Positions 47,047 to 56,900 of a stretch of DNA of 64,000 bases are shown here, one piece after another. Positions within the stretch are counted from its first letter, which is position 1; each line of letters opens with the position of its first letter. Location of the stretch: positions 1 through 64,000 of IMG/VR virus record IMGVR_UViG_3300036766_002281, one strand, 5' to 3'. This DNA comes from a virus. The notes beneath the pieces are model-generated. The model was not told the DNA's origin and searched no databases. It worked only from the letters and a program-made list of their open reading frames with translations. Position numbers and translations under genes: made by a program.

Positions 47047-48944
47047 CAGATTTTGTTGATACGTTAACAAAAGTAAGGCATAAAATTAAGAATCCATACG
47101 CAAAGGATGAACTAGAGAGCTTAGATTCAGCAGGCGGTCTTGGATCTGGATCTCGTGGTCCTGGGGCTGATGGCATAGATATGAATCCAACTCCTAAGTA
47201 TAAACCAAAACGTTTAGAGAAAGCGCCTACACCAAACAATCCAGACAAAGATGCTGTTGAGTGGCTGGATAAATTATCCTTCGCCAACGCCTTCGATCAA
47301 ACCCTTCTTCGATTAAAAAATCAACTTACAGGATCAGTCTTAGACTATCCAAAGCCTGGACTTGACCCGCAAATTTGGCAAGCTGATGGTACTTTACATC
47401 CAAACATTAAGCATACGATCCTGAAAAAGATTGTAGACTTCTTCAAAGAGAAGGGCATTAACAAACATATTAGAAGAGTAGTAAAGTATGTTTACATTAT
47501 CGGATCATTGACTTCCTATCAATACAATTCTAAATCCGACCTTGATACCCACATTGGAATCGATATTGATGATTTGAAAAAGGCTTTGTCCAAAACTACT
47601 TTCTGGGTAAGCGATGAAGAACTTGCTGATCTATTGAATAAGCATTGGAAAGACGAACTAAACGAAAAGGAACCAGTTCTAGCTCCGGGAACAGAACATC
47701 CACTTGAATTTTATTTTGAGATAAAAGGTTATACTGGAGCTGAAAGAGCTGACGGAGTTTACAATCTTCTAAAGGATAAATGGATACAAGAACCAAGAAC
47801 AGTTGATTATGATTTCGATCTTGATGAGCTGTATCCAAAAGTTATTGACGAGGCTTCTCATTTCTTGAAGTCAATGGATGCAGAGCTTGGGGATGTTAAA
47901 CGAACTATTAGTGATATAGCTTTTTTGAAGGAAACCTTAGCACGATTTCCAAAGGAAAAGCGTAAACTTTTTAAAGAAAAAATAAGAGAGAAGATAAGAG
48001 ATATCAATTTTTCCATTCAAGAACTTGTAGAAAAAGGGCAGAATATAATCGATGAACGTAAAGAAAAATATAATCCACTGGCTCCTTCCAATATCCATTT
48101 TAAGTATCTACAACGCTATGGTTACATCTGGCTTATAAAACAGCTAGAAGAAGTTCTTGAAGACAAAATGACAGAAGAAGTGAGTGTGCAAGACCTTGAA
48201 GATGTCAAAGCCGTTCAAGAAGTTTTAGATCAGTTTGATTGCTTAGAAGATAGCACAGTAAAATTATCAGAAGCTCAAGTTATTTATGAGGACAGCACTA
48301 TCCAGACTTCAGAAGTTTCAAAAGAAATATTAGATCAAATACGTGGCATTCAGAAGACCATCGATAAGGATTTACTATCTCACGATGAAGATGCTCGTGG
48401 TTGGGTACATGGTGGAATGCAGGAACTTCTTCACGTAACGGTTTTATTCGGAGTTAATGCAGAAGACTTTGAAAAAGCAAAAGAGATATGCAAAGACTTT
48501 AAAGATATTGAGATTGAGGCTACTCACGTTGACTATTTTGATGTGGATACGAAGGAAGGTAAGTTTTCTTGCGCCGTAGTAAAATGTAGTTCCCCTAGGC
48601 TAGAAGAACTTCATAACAAATTAAAGGATAATCTCGAAAATAAACACAAGTTTGATTACAAACCTCATATTACCATTGCCTACTTACAACATGGAAGTAG
48701 ATTAGGGGATATTGAGTTTAAGCCGGTGAAATGGATAGTAGGTGATCTCGAAATGGGTATGCCTGATGGAAGTTTAAAACGATTGGCAACAAAATCTGAT
48801 TTTGAAATCTTATTTGGTGGTAGGGTGGATAAAAAATATGAAAGAAAACTAATTAGCTTTCTTACTATTAAATCAAAGGATAAAGTAGTAGAAGTACTGG
48901 AACGTATCAATAATGGAGAAGATGTAGCAAATGTTATACTTTAA
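47043..48944 (+). CDS. Nucleotidyltransferase-2H phosphoesterase fusion protein
   Basis: A 633-residue protein. Residues about 120-260 contain a nucleotidyltransferase signature: IIGSLTSYQYNSKSDLDTHI (Gly154-Ser155; Asp166, Asp168), with LEFYFEIKG as a candidate third strand. The middle (275-400) is coiled coil. The C-terminal ~200 residues have the two H-x-T motifs of the 2H superfamily: HVTV (464-467) and HITIAY (542-547), spaced as in CNPase/2'-5' ligase-like enzymes. One chain thus could add and remove nucleotides or cyclic phosphates on RNA, a protein, or a signalling nucleotide. The combination is unusual to me. Confidence 0.75.
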   Translation: MTDFVDTLTKVRHKIKNPYAKDELESLDSAGGLGSGSRGPGADGIDMNPTPKYKPKRLEKAPTPNNPDKDAVEWLDKLSFANAFDQTLLRLKNQLTGSVLDYPKPGLDPQIWQADGTLHPNIKHTILKKIVDFFKEKGINKHIRRVVKYVYIIGSLTSYQYNSKSDLDTHIGIDIDDLKKALSKTTFWVSDEELADLLNKHWKDELNEKEPVLAPGTEHPLEFYFEIKGYTGAERADGVYNLLKDKWIQEPRTVDYDFDLDELYPKVIDEASHFLKSMDAELGDVKRTISDIAFLKETLARFPKEKRKLFKEKIREKIRDINFSIQELVEKGQNIIDERKEKYNPLAPSNIHFKYLQRYGYIWLIKQLEEVLEDKMTEEVSVQDLEDVKAVQEVLDQFDCLEDSTVKLSEAQVIYEDSTIQTSEVSKEILDQIRGIQKTIDKDLLSHDEDARGWVHGGMQELLHVTVLFGVNAEDFEKAKEICKDFKDIEIEATHVDYFDVDTKEGKFSCAVVKCSSPRLEELHNKLKDNLENKHKFDYKPHITIAYLQHGSRLGDIEFKPVKWIVGDLEMGMPDGSLKRLATKSDFEILFGGRVDKKYERKLISFLTIKSKDKVVEVLERINNGEDVANVIL

Positions 48945-49395
48945 AGCTTCAGAAATAAATAACTATGGGTATGCTACAACTCCGGACATTGATAAAAATA
49001 TCACAGAATTAATTGTGCGAGTAAGCGTGGTTAGGGGAGCTTGGGGTTTCCCAATGTCCGCGACTTCAGGATTAAGAAACATTGCTGATCAAACTCGTAT
49101 TAATCCAATAAACCCAAAATCAAATCATTTAACTGGTAAAGCTGTGGACATTGCAGATACAGGTGTTCTTTGGCTATGGTCTTTGAGGAATCTGCAGTTA
49201 TTGAAAGATACTGGGCTTTGGCTGGAGCATTTTAATTGGACTCATCATCCAGCAGGAAATGGTTGGGTTCATTTTCAGATAGTCGCTCCAATCAGTGGAC
49301 ATAGAATTTATGTTCCATCAAGTGCTCCTGCGTTAAGTAATGTATGGAATGGAAAGTACGATTCAAAATTCGATGGATTCGATAAAAGTTTTTGA
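48931..49395 (+). CDS. M15-type peptidase, candidate endolysin
   Basis: A 154-residue peptidase M15-like protein. The zinc site: SNHLTGKAVDIAD (His66, Asp73) and GWVHFQI (His114); candidate catalytic Glu99 in WLEHFNW. The upstream SATSGLRN also matches. Members cleave peptidoglycan peptides (D-Ala-D-Ala or L-Ala-D-Glu bonds) and serve as phage endolysins or virion lysins. There is no signal peptide. It overlaps the previous gene by 14 nt; SD GGAGAAG. No holin is evident next to it. Confidence 0.82.
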   Translation: MLYFKASEINNYGYATTPDIDKNITELIVRVSVVRGAWGFPMSATSGLRNIADQTRINPINPKSNHLTGKAVDIADTGVLWLWSLRNLQLLKDTGLWLEHFNWTHHPAGNGWVHFQIVAPISGHRIYVPSSAPALSNVWNGKYDSKFDGFDKSF

Positions 49396-49418
49396 ACCAT
49401 GGAATTTCGTTTGTTTTG

Positions 49419-49449
49419 TTGGTTCTTTAATAAGAATTAATAGTATACT
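49419..49449 (+). promoter_or_regulatory. Possible sigma70-like promoter
   Basis: In the 75-base gap before 49471, TTGGTT (49419-49424) and TATACT (49444-49449) are separated by 19 bases, slightly long. The AT-rich spacer and the position 22 bases before the start are compatible with a promoter, but in AT-rich DNA such matches are common. Confidence 0.3.
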
Positions 49450-49470
49450 ATAACTTTGAGAGAGGAATTC

Positions 49471-50721
49471 ATGAACAAAATCTCTTGGGCAGAAATTCAG
49501 CATCTCCTTCCTAAAGAAGCTAAAACCCACGAACAAGAATTTAAACAACTTTTTAAACGCTTCGGAGCTGAAGAATTATCAGTCAATGATATTGATTTAG
49601 TTCTGAATGAGAAGAGTTTGGATACTGTTACCGTGGCTGATGTTTTAAAAATAGCTAGCTTCGATAGGTATTTCTATGATTCCCTTGGTCAAATCATTGG
49701 ACGTATAGAGACGGACGACAACGGCGATTCCAGGGCATATGATAAATCAGGTAACTATGTAGGACAAACTAGTGCTGGAATGACCCTTAACGCAGCAGGA
49801 GAACTCGTCGCCCAAAGTGACGTCCTTTCTAGTTTGTTTGTAAGAGAAGAAAGAATTGTTGGAAGCGTCTGTGTGGAAGATCTGATTAAAGAAGATTTAA
49901 TGGCTCCAGTATCTATCACAGTTGCACACGTAATCGAAGGAATTGGAATCGATTATCTTGAATTGGAAGATGAGCCCACGCAAGAATATGTTCCAGTAAG
50001 TAAAGGTCGTGGAAAATTCAAAGTATATGATATTGTAATGACCCCATTCGGTAGAGGTAGAATTATCACTAAACAAACAGAGGACAAGCCCTATACTTAT
50101 GGTGTTAAAATTACCTCTACGGATGAGCTTGAAATTGTAGACGAAGATGATCTAAAAATGATCAAAGAAGAAGTGGTCATGAACGAGCTTCAAACTCAAC
50201 AAGGCTATAGTCTAGATAACGTAGTTGGGGTCAAAGATCTAATACGTCTAAGCATGGAGAAGTCGGCTTTAGATATTGAATGGATAAGAGCAAAATGGGA
50301 TGATGAATCTAAAAAAGTAATGGATCAGTTAGCAAAAGAGAGCCAAGACTTTGCTGATGATCTTGAAGCTGGTCATATTCCATTATTGGAAGAATACTCG
50401 TTACATGACCTCAAACGTGTTACTTCCCCTTATATGCAGGGTAGCATTGACCAGGATCAGGCAGAAAAGCTTCTACGAGATCTAATGTATCAATTTAGAG
50501 CTAAGCTGTATTCTGATTATGGGCTAACTGTAGATCAAGCACGTAAAGACAAAGAAAAAGAAGAAGCTAAAGAAAAAGAAAGCCGCTTTGAGAAGGATCT
50601 TCCAGCTTACGGGGTGGCAGATATCTATCCGTACTCGGGAACAGGTGCAGGAATGCCTTCTAGTGGCGATCTTACGCGTATCATTAACGATGCTCCATCT
50701 AGACAAATTAGATTGAAGTAA
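49471..50721 (+). CDS. Hypothetical protein, possible head/structural
   Basis: 416 residues from ATG 49471 (SD GAGAGGAA). Landmarks: VLKIASFDRYFYDSLGQIIGRIETDDNGDSRAYDKSG (given by FDRYFYDSLG), a KOW/SH3-like segment FKVYDIVMTPFGRGRIITKQ, MEKSALDIEWI near 258, a helical domain, and a charged linker. K-I-A-S-F and K-S-A-L are of the K-x-A type seen in other candidate processed proteins. No family recognised. Confidence 0.5.
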   Translation: MNKISWAEIQHLLPKEAKTHEQEFKQLFKRFGAEELSVNDIDLVLNEKSLDTVTVADVLKIASFDRYFYDSLGQIIGRIETDDNGDSRAYDKSGNYVGQTSAGMTLNAAGELVAQSDVLSSLFVREERIVGSVCVEDLIKEDLMAPVSITVAHVIEGIGIDYLELEDEPTQEYVPVSKGRGKFKVYDIVMTPFGRGRIITKQTEDKPYTYGVKITSTDELEIVDEDDLKMIKEEVVMNELQTQQGYSLDNVVGVKDLIRLSMEKSALDIEWIRAKWDDESKKVMDQLAKESQDFADDLEAGHIPLLEEYSLHDLKRVTSPYMQGSIDQDQAEKLLRDLMYQFRAKLYSDYGLTVDQARKDKEKEEAKEKESRFEKDLPAYGVADIYPYSGTGAGMPSSGDLTRIINDAPSRQIRLK

Positions 50722-50725
50722 GCAG

Positions 50726-53098
50726 ATGAATCCACAAATAAAGATATCTTTAAGTCCGATGGAGAAATATTTTATGGGCGCTAATGAATTGAGCACAAAC
50801 ACAAATACAGAGAAAACGACAACTACAAGGGCATTGGTATCTGCAAACGCATATAAAGTTTTAGAGAAGAGATATCTTGCAAAAGATGATGCTGGTAAAG
50901 TTGTAGAAACTCCTCAACAGCTCTTTCAACGGGTAGCAAGTAATATTGCAAAAGCTGAAATGAGTTATTCCAACGATGCAGAAATTACTACATCAGCCTA
51001 TTATGATTTTTACAATGTTATGGCGAATCTAGAATTTCTTCCAAACTCACCTACCCTGATGAATGCTGGTAGGGAACTTCAGCAACTCAGTGCATGCTTC
51101 GTTCTTCCAGTAGAAGATTCTATGGTGGGAATTTTTGATGCCATAAAGAATGCAGCAATCATACACAAGTCGGGTGGTGGCACGGGTTTCTCTTTTTCAC
51201 GTTTAAGACCAAATGGATCTTATGTTCGTAAAACCGGTGGGGTAGCATCAGGACCAATTTCCTTTTTAAAAGTATTCAATCAAGCTACTGAAGCAGTAAA
51301 ACAAGGTGGTCGACGTAGAGGCGCCAACATGGCAATTCTTAGGGTAGATCATCCAGATATTTTAGAATTTATTAAATGCAAGGACAATACCAAAGACCTT
51401 ACCAATTTTAATATTAGCGTTGCTATCACAGATGAGTTTATGAATGCTGTTGATCAGAACCTGGAATACTCTTTGATTCATCCAAAAACAAAAGAAGAAG
51501 TCAAACGATTAAGAGCAAGAGAAGTCTTTGACATGATTGCAAAGCAAGCCCATAAAAACGGGGAGCCCGGATTATTCTTTATTGATAAAGCTAATGCAAC
51601 AAATCCTGTTAAGCATGTTGGAATGATTGAAGCTACGAACCCATGTGGGGAGCAGGAACTTATTGCAAATGACGTTTGTAATCTTGGTAGTATTAATCTT
51701 GAGCAGCACCTTCAATACAGCGATGTATCAGGAATTGTCATTGGAGTTGATTGGGAAAAACTGGCTAAGACCACAAAGATTGCAGTAAGATTTTTGGATA
51801 ACATTATCGATATGAATTGTTACCCATTACCAGATATTGAGACTATGGCAAAAGGAAATCGTAGAATTGGTCTTGGTATAATGGGATTTGCTCGAATGCT
51901 TTATCGTCTTGGTATTAGATATGATAGTGTCGAAGGATTGCAGGCTGCCGCAAGTATTATGTCGCATATTCAAGATGTAGGGCATGCCGCTTCAATGGAG
52001 CTGGCTGAAGAACGAGGAACATACTTAAATTGGGAAGGTTCTGAGCATCAAAACAAAAATAAAAGAATGAGAAATTCTTATGTTACAACGATTGCTCCAA
52101 CTGGAACAATTAGTATGATTGCTGATACGTCGTCAGGGTGCGAACCAGAGTTTAGTCTAATATGGTACAAGAATGTTATGGACGGACAGCATCTTCCATA
52201 CGTTCAAGAATACTTTATCGAAGTAGCTAAACAAGAAGGGTTCTGGTCAGAGACTTTGTTGGATAAGATTGTTGCAAATCATGGGTCAGTTCAAGGGCTA
52301 GAGGAAGTTCCAAAGAAATGGCAAAATATTTTTGTTACTTCTCATGATATACATCCATTGGATCATGTTAAAATGCAAGCCGCTTTCCAGCTCTATGTAG
52401 ATAGTGCCGTATCTAAAACAATTAATATGGCAAAGTCAGCAACTGTGGAAGATGTTAAACAATCTTATATGCTTGCTTACAAACTAGGATGCAAAGGCAT
52501 TACGGTTTATCGTGATGGCAGTAGAGAGGAACAGGTTATGAATTTAGGAGTAAGCATTAAGAACGAGGTAAAAGAAGTTCCTACAAATGGCAATGGTAGT
52601 GGATCCGCCCCGAATAGTTCTTTTCCTTTGATTCAGATAAAACCCAGACCAGAAATTATGAAAGGCTGCACAGTTAAAAGAGAAACTTCGTGTGGGCATT
52701 TGTATCTGACTGTTAACGAGGATGAGACGGGAAAACCTTTTGAAGTATTTTCAACGATGGGGAAAAGTGGTGGATGTGAAGGTTCTCAGAATGAAGCCGT
52801 GGCAAGACTCATTTCTTTGGCTTTGAGAGCTGGAGTTGATTACCATGAAATTGTTAAACAGTTGATTGGCATTAGATGTAATAAGCCTTTTGGATTAGGA
52901 GAAGCAAAAGTTGAATCCTGTTCTGATGGGGTAGCAAAGATGATGTTAAGTTACTACCACAAAACAAGGCAAGAAGAGGTTCGTAAAGTGCTAGTAAAAA
53001 ATAAGATTACAGCTTCATGTCCAGATTGCGAATGCGAGTTAGAAATTAGCGAAGGATGTGAAAAATGTAGGTTCTGTGGGTACTCTCGTTGTGGATAG
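50726..53098 (+). CDS. nrdJ: Class II (B12-dependent) ribonucleoside-diphosphate reductase
   Basis: Makes deoxyribonucleotides for phage DNA synthesis using adenosylcobalamin. Key residues: Cys124 in LSACFV and Cys318 in VCNLGSIN (redox pair), the thiyl-radical Cys307 in NPCGEQE with Asn305 and Glu309. Also present are PTGTISMIADTSSGCEP and the C-terminal TSCPD-type domain (TSCGHLYLTVNEDE; GGCEGSQNEAVARL), plus a terminal Cys-rich tail (CPDCECE ... CRFCGYSRCG) that recycles the disulfide. The length (790 aa) fits NrdJ. The first 30 residues are low-complexity (TNTNTEKTTTT) and SD is weak, so the start may be a few codons downstream. Confidence 0.93.
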   Translation: MNPQIKISLSPMEKYFMGANELSTNTNTEKTTTTRALVSANAYKVLEKRYLAKDDAGKVVETPQQLFQRVASNIAKAEMSYSNDAEITTSAYYDFYNVMANLEFLPNSPTLMNAGRELQQLSACFVLPVEDSMVGIFDAIKNAAIIHKSGGGTGFSFSRLRPNGSYVRKTGGVASGPISFLKVFNQATEAVKQGGRRRGANMAILRVDHPDILEFIKCKDNTKDLTNFNISVAITDEFMNAVDQNLEYSLIHPKTKEEVKRLRAREVFDMIAKQAHKNGEPGLFFIDKANATNPVKHVGMIEATNPCGEQELIANDVCNLGSINLEQHLQYSDVSGIVIGVDWEKLAKTTKIAVRFLDNIIDMNCYPLPDIETMAKGNRRIGLGIMGFARMLYRLGIRYDSVEGLQAAASIMSHIQDVGHAASMELAEERGTYLNWEGSEHQNKNKRMRNSYVTTIAPTGTISMIADTSSGCEPEFSLIWYKNVMDGQHLPYVQEYFIEVAKQEGFWSETLLDKIVANHGSVQGLEEVPKKWQNIFVTSHDIHPLDHVKMQAAFQLYVDSAVSKTINMAKSATVEDVKQSYMLAYKLGCKGITVYRDGSREEQVMNLGVSIKNEVKEVPTNGNGSGSAPNSSFPLIQIKPRPEIMKGCTVKRETSCGHLYLTVNEDETGKPFEVFSTMGKSGGCEGSQNEAVARLISLALRAGVDYHEIVKQLIGIRCNKPFGLGEAKVESCSDGVAKMMLSYYHKTRQEEVRKVLVKNKITASCPDCECELEISEGCEKCRFCGYSRCG

Positions 53099-53104
53099 CT
53101 GCTA

Positions 53105-53518
53105 ATGAAATTAAAGCTTGGGTCGAATGCTTTTTTTAATGTCGGCGTTGTAGTTCCTAAAAGGTCTTCTCACTCTGATACCCAAGGAGAAGGAGTTAGA
53201 AGATGGGTTTCTCTACAAACCGACTTAACTCAGTTAGAGATTCAGCTTTTTACATCGATTAGTTACTTTTGTGATCTTCATGGGTATTTTCATTTAAGTG
53301 TTTTTGATATAAAAAAGTTAGTAAATTGGGAAACTAAAGAAGTAGTACGTATTTTAATCGAGTTAAAGAAAAAACGATTCTTAACTTTTTATTTTAATTT
53401 GCCAGAAAAACCTAGTAGATTATGTTTAGAATTAGTTCGATTGTTTAGAAGTAAGGTTAAAAATAGGATACTTAGGAAAACAAATGAGCTGGGAGCAAAT
53501 CAAGTTACAAAAGTTTAA
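53105..53518 (+). CDS. Hypothetical helix-turn-helix-like protein
   Basis: A 137-residue basic protein. The middle resembles a winged helix (TQLEIQLFTSISYFCDLHGYFHLSVFDI; TKEVVRILIELKKKRFL), like replication-initiator or transcription-regulator N-domains. The C-terminus is strongly basic (RSKVKNRILRKT). Overlaps the next gene in another frame. A DNA-binding role is inferred only. Confidence 0.5.
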   Translation: MKLKLGSNAFFNVGVVVPKRSSHSDTQGEGVRRWVSLQTDLTQLEIQLFTSISYFCDLHGYFHLSVFDIKKLVNWETKEVVRILIELKKKRFLTFYFNLPEKPSRLCLELVRLFRSKVKNRILRKTNELGANQVTKV

Positions 53519-53708
53519 TGAAGAGATTCATAAACTCGTAAATGAGAGTCCATGTGATAATTGTGGGGAGACGGAACATACCTGGTATTCACATCAATCC
53601 TATACTATTCTATGCCCTATTTGTAAAGACATGGTTCAACGAATCTGCGAAAATAGAAATAAAAGAACCGTAAGAATAGAACAATTAAGACAGGATATGA
53701 TGGAGTAG
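53484..53708 (+). CDS. Small zinc-ribbon protein
   Basis: A 74-residue protein with CDNC (24-27) and CPIC (near 44) and a basic helical C-terminus (CENRNKRTVRIEQLRQDMME). Starts within the end of the previous gene, SD TTAGGA upstream. Function unknown. Confidence 0.55.
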   Translation: MSWEQIKLQKFNEEIHKLVNESPCDNCGETEHTWYSHQSYTILCPICKDMVQRICENRNKRTVRIEQLRQDMME

Positions 53709-53712
53709 TGCC

Positions 53713-53961
53713 TTGGATATAATTGAAGCAATCATACAAGCTGCTCGAGAACGTAAATTACTCAGAATTCAGTATAAAAAGCTCAACAACGAGGTTACTG
53801 AGCGCGATGTAGAAGTTTATGAAATAAAGGATGGAACACGTCTCTACGCGTGGGATATTGCCAAAAACGACCATATCAGACAATTTATTATAACTGGAAT
53901 TCTACAAGCGGAAGTGCTTGATCAAGTATTCGAGCCTCGATACCCAATTCTAATTGAGTAA
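53713..53961 (+). CDS. Stand-alone WYL-domain protein
   Basis: An 82-residue TTG-started protein that is essentially a single WYL domain: IIQAARERKLLRIQYKKL, TERDVEVYEI, GTRLYAWDI, HIRQFIITGI, and VFEPRYPI. WYL domains bind nucleic acid or nucleotide ligands and usually sit in longer regulators; single-domain phage versions are less common. It directly precedes the portal gene. Confidence 0.7.
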   Translation: MDIIEAIIQAARERKLLRIQYKKLNNEVTERDVEVYEIKDGTRLYAWDIAKNDHIRQFIITGILQAEVLDQVFEPRYPILIE

Positions 53962-53969
53962 AGGAAAGT

Positions 53970-56900
53970 ATGTCAGACGGAAATAAAAAGAAAGGGTCAA
54001 CTGATAAAAAGTTTGATCCTAATAAAATAATTGATTCTTTAATCGATGCTCAAAACAAGAGAATGGCTGGAGCTTCGGGAAGGCCTAGAATAGCGGCAGA
54101 CCCGGGATTTTCATTTACCCTTCCAATGCCATACCAACCAGAGTTTGCCTCACCGGAACGTGTGCAGTGGCCTATTGATAGGCTACAACAAAATCGGTAC
54201 TGGAGATTATTCTATAAAACGGATCCAGTTATTTCTACATGTGTAGATATGTTCTCTGAAATTATAGGAACAGAATTTACAATGTCAGGGGAAGGAGTTG
54301 AGAAAGAGGTTAAGAATACTTACGAGTACATGATTGAGAAAACGCAGATCATGGCTCTCTTTCCCTACTTCATAAGAGAATTTTTGGTTATGGGAGAGGT
54401 AATACCTCATCTCGTTTTTGATAAGAAAAAAGGTATTTGGACAAGTTTAATTTTTCATAATCCCGATCAGATAAAGGTTATCTCTTCTCCTTTTATTGGA
54501 TTAGATCCAATTCTTGAATACACTCCTGATGAGACCTTGAGAGCCATGGCAAGATCAACTAATCCAATGATACAAGAGTACATGAATAAATTGCCAGCTG
54601 AAGTCTCAGATGCTATTTTATCCGGTAGTAATCTTCCTCTTAATACTAGTCTAAATGTTAGCTTTCTAGCGAGAAAAACTCATCCGTATGATACTCGTGG
54701 TACTAGCATCTTTACCAGACTTTATAGAATTCTGATGTATGAAGATGCTGTAGCCAATGCTTCCATCGCAACAGCTAGAAGACACGCTGGACCGCTGAAG
54801 ATTGCAAAGTTAGGGGACAAGCAATTAGAATGGGTACCAGAAGCATCTTACCAGGACAAGATCATACAGTTACTTACCGTAGCAGAACAAGATCCTCATT
54901 CATTTTTAATCCTACCATGGTTCGTAAACTTCGAAGCCTTTGGTACCACAGATAAGATGATGAACATTGGTAGAGAATGGGATGTGATCGAGCGTATCAA
55001 GCTGACTGCCCTAGGAGTAAGCCAAGGTTTCTTGCATGGCGAGTGTTTTGCAAAAGGGACTAAAATTTTAATGGCTGATTATCTAAATAAATCGATTCAA
55101 AATGTCAAAGAAGGAGATTATGTTTTAGATAGAAACGGGGCTTCTCAAAAAGTTTTAAAATCATGGAAATCTGAAACTCCAGAAAGATTAGTAAAAATTG
55201 ATTTATGGGGAGGAAAATCTTTATTAGTTACAGAGAATCATAAGTTTCCAGTTTGGGCATGGCAAAGAACTTGTGGTTGCGGCTGCGATAAAAAAATGGC
55301 TCCTGATCAAATGTTTGCTCAAGGACATTTCTTAAAGGTTACTAAAGGAAATACTTTAAAGAAGCCAGAATTTATTAGCATACAAGCTGCTGAAGAAGGA
55401 AATAATAAAAGAAAAATCATTTTGAAAACTTATAATCCTTATCAAAAATTAGAAGCTAAAGATATTTGCCGACGCGATTTTTTGCTAGTTCCTAGAAAAT
55501 TTGATGAAATTGTCCCGAAGGTCTCTTTAGATTATGCCAGATTACTAGGTTTTTATGTAGCAGAAGGATGTTATATAGATCCTAACAAAGCTTCAAAGTA
55601 CAATAGTATTCAATGGACTTTTAATAAAAAAGAAAAAAATACTTACGCTGAAGAAGTAATGACGGCAGCTAGAAATTTAGGAATGAAATTTTATTTAACA
55701 ATTGATGATCTTAATAATACATGTCAAGTGAATGCAGTTAGAAAAGGATATCAATTGTTTTATGAGTGGCTTTTAAGCAACGGAGGAAGGTATTCTCATG
55801 AAAAACAATTTAGTTCTGAAGTAATGAGATGGCCTTTGATTTACAAAGAAGAGTTAATAAGAGCTTTGTTCAAAGGAGATGGGTGCAGAAGTACTTCTCT
55901 AAGATTAGACAAGCAAAACAACAAAATTTATCCAGATTTTGTTGTCCAGTATGGAACTGTTTCGGAAGTGTTAGCTGATCAGATAGGTACCTTATTGGCA
56001 CATTTAGGTATTTATGCTTCCTTATATTTTACTCCTTTAGAAAAGTTAGGCAAAGCACATAAACACGATGTTTACAATATTAGTTGTTATGGTACTCAGG
56101 CTCGAAAGGTAGCAAAACTTGTATGGGGGGACGACGTCAAGCCAGCAAAAAATTCAAGAAATAAATATTGGGTTGATGAAAATTACATCTATGTTCCGGT
56201 AAGGAAAGTTAGTATTATACCTAATGTAGAACGTATTCCTGTTTATAATCTTACGGTTGATGAAGATCATAGTTATATTGCTGAAGGAGTAGCTACCTAT
56301 AATTCAACTTATGCGTCGATGAAAGGGAATATGCAAACCCTTTTGATGCGCTTAGCTGGGCTAAGATCCATGTTTGAAAGTGCCTGGTGGAAGCCAAAAT
56401 TCTTTAGGCCTATTGCTGAAATGAATGAGTTTGTCAAGCCTACCAAGGCAGAGGTTAGTCATAAACTTAAATTTAGAAGAAGTAAAAGGGAGTTGATTGA
56501 GGATGATCGTTATATCATTCCTACCCTACAGTGGAAGAGATCATTAGATCCCAGAATCGATGCAGAACTGCTTGATGCCTATGAGCAAGTTATCGGCCGT
56601 TTGAAATTCCCAATTAGTAAGACGACAGTTTATTCTGCTGCCGGATTGGATATAGAAGAAGAACAGCGTAATATGGCTAACGAGAAGAAAAATGAAGTTG
56701 AGTTAGCAAAAGAGATGGGCGTTACTACAGAAACTCTTACGGGAGAAGAACCTGCCGCTGCAGGTGGTGGTGCGGGTATGCCTGCTGGTGGAGAAGCTGG
56801 TGGAGAAGAGGTTCCTCTAACCCCAGTTGAAGAAGCTGCTTCTAAACGTTCCAAAACAGCTGAACTAGATATTGGAATGGAGGATGATGAGTATAATAGT

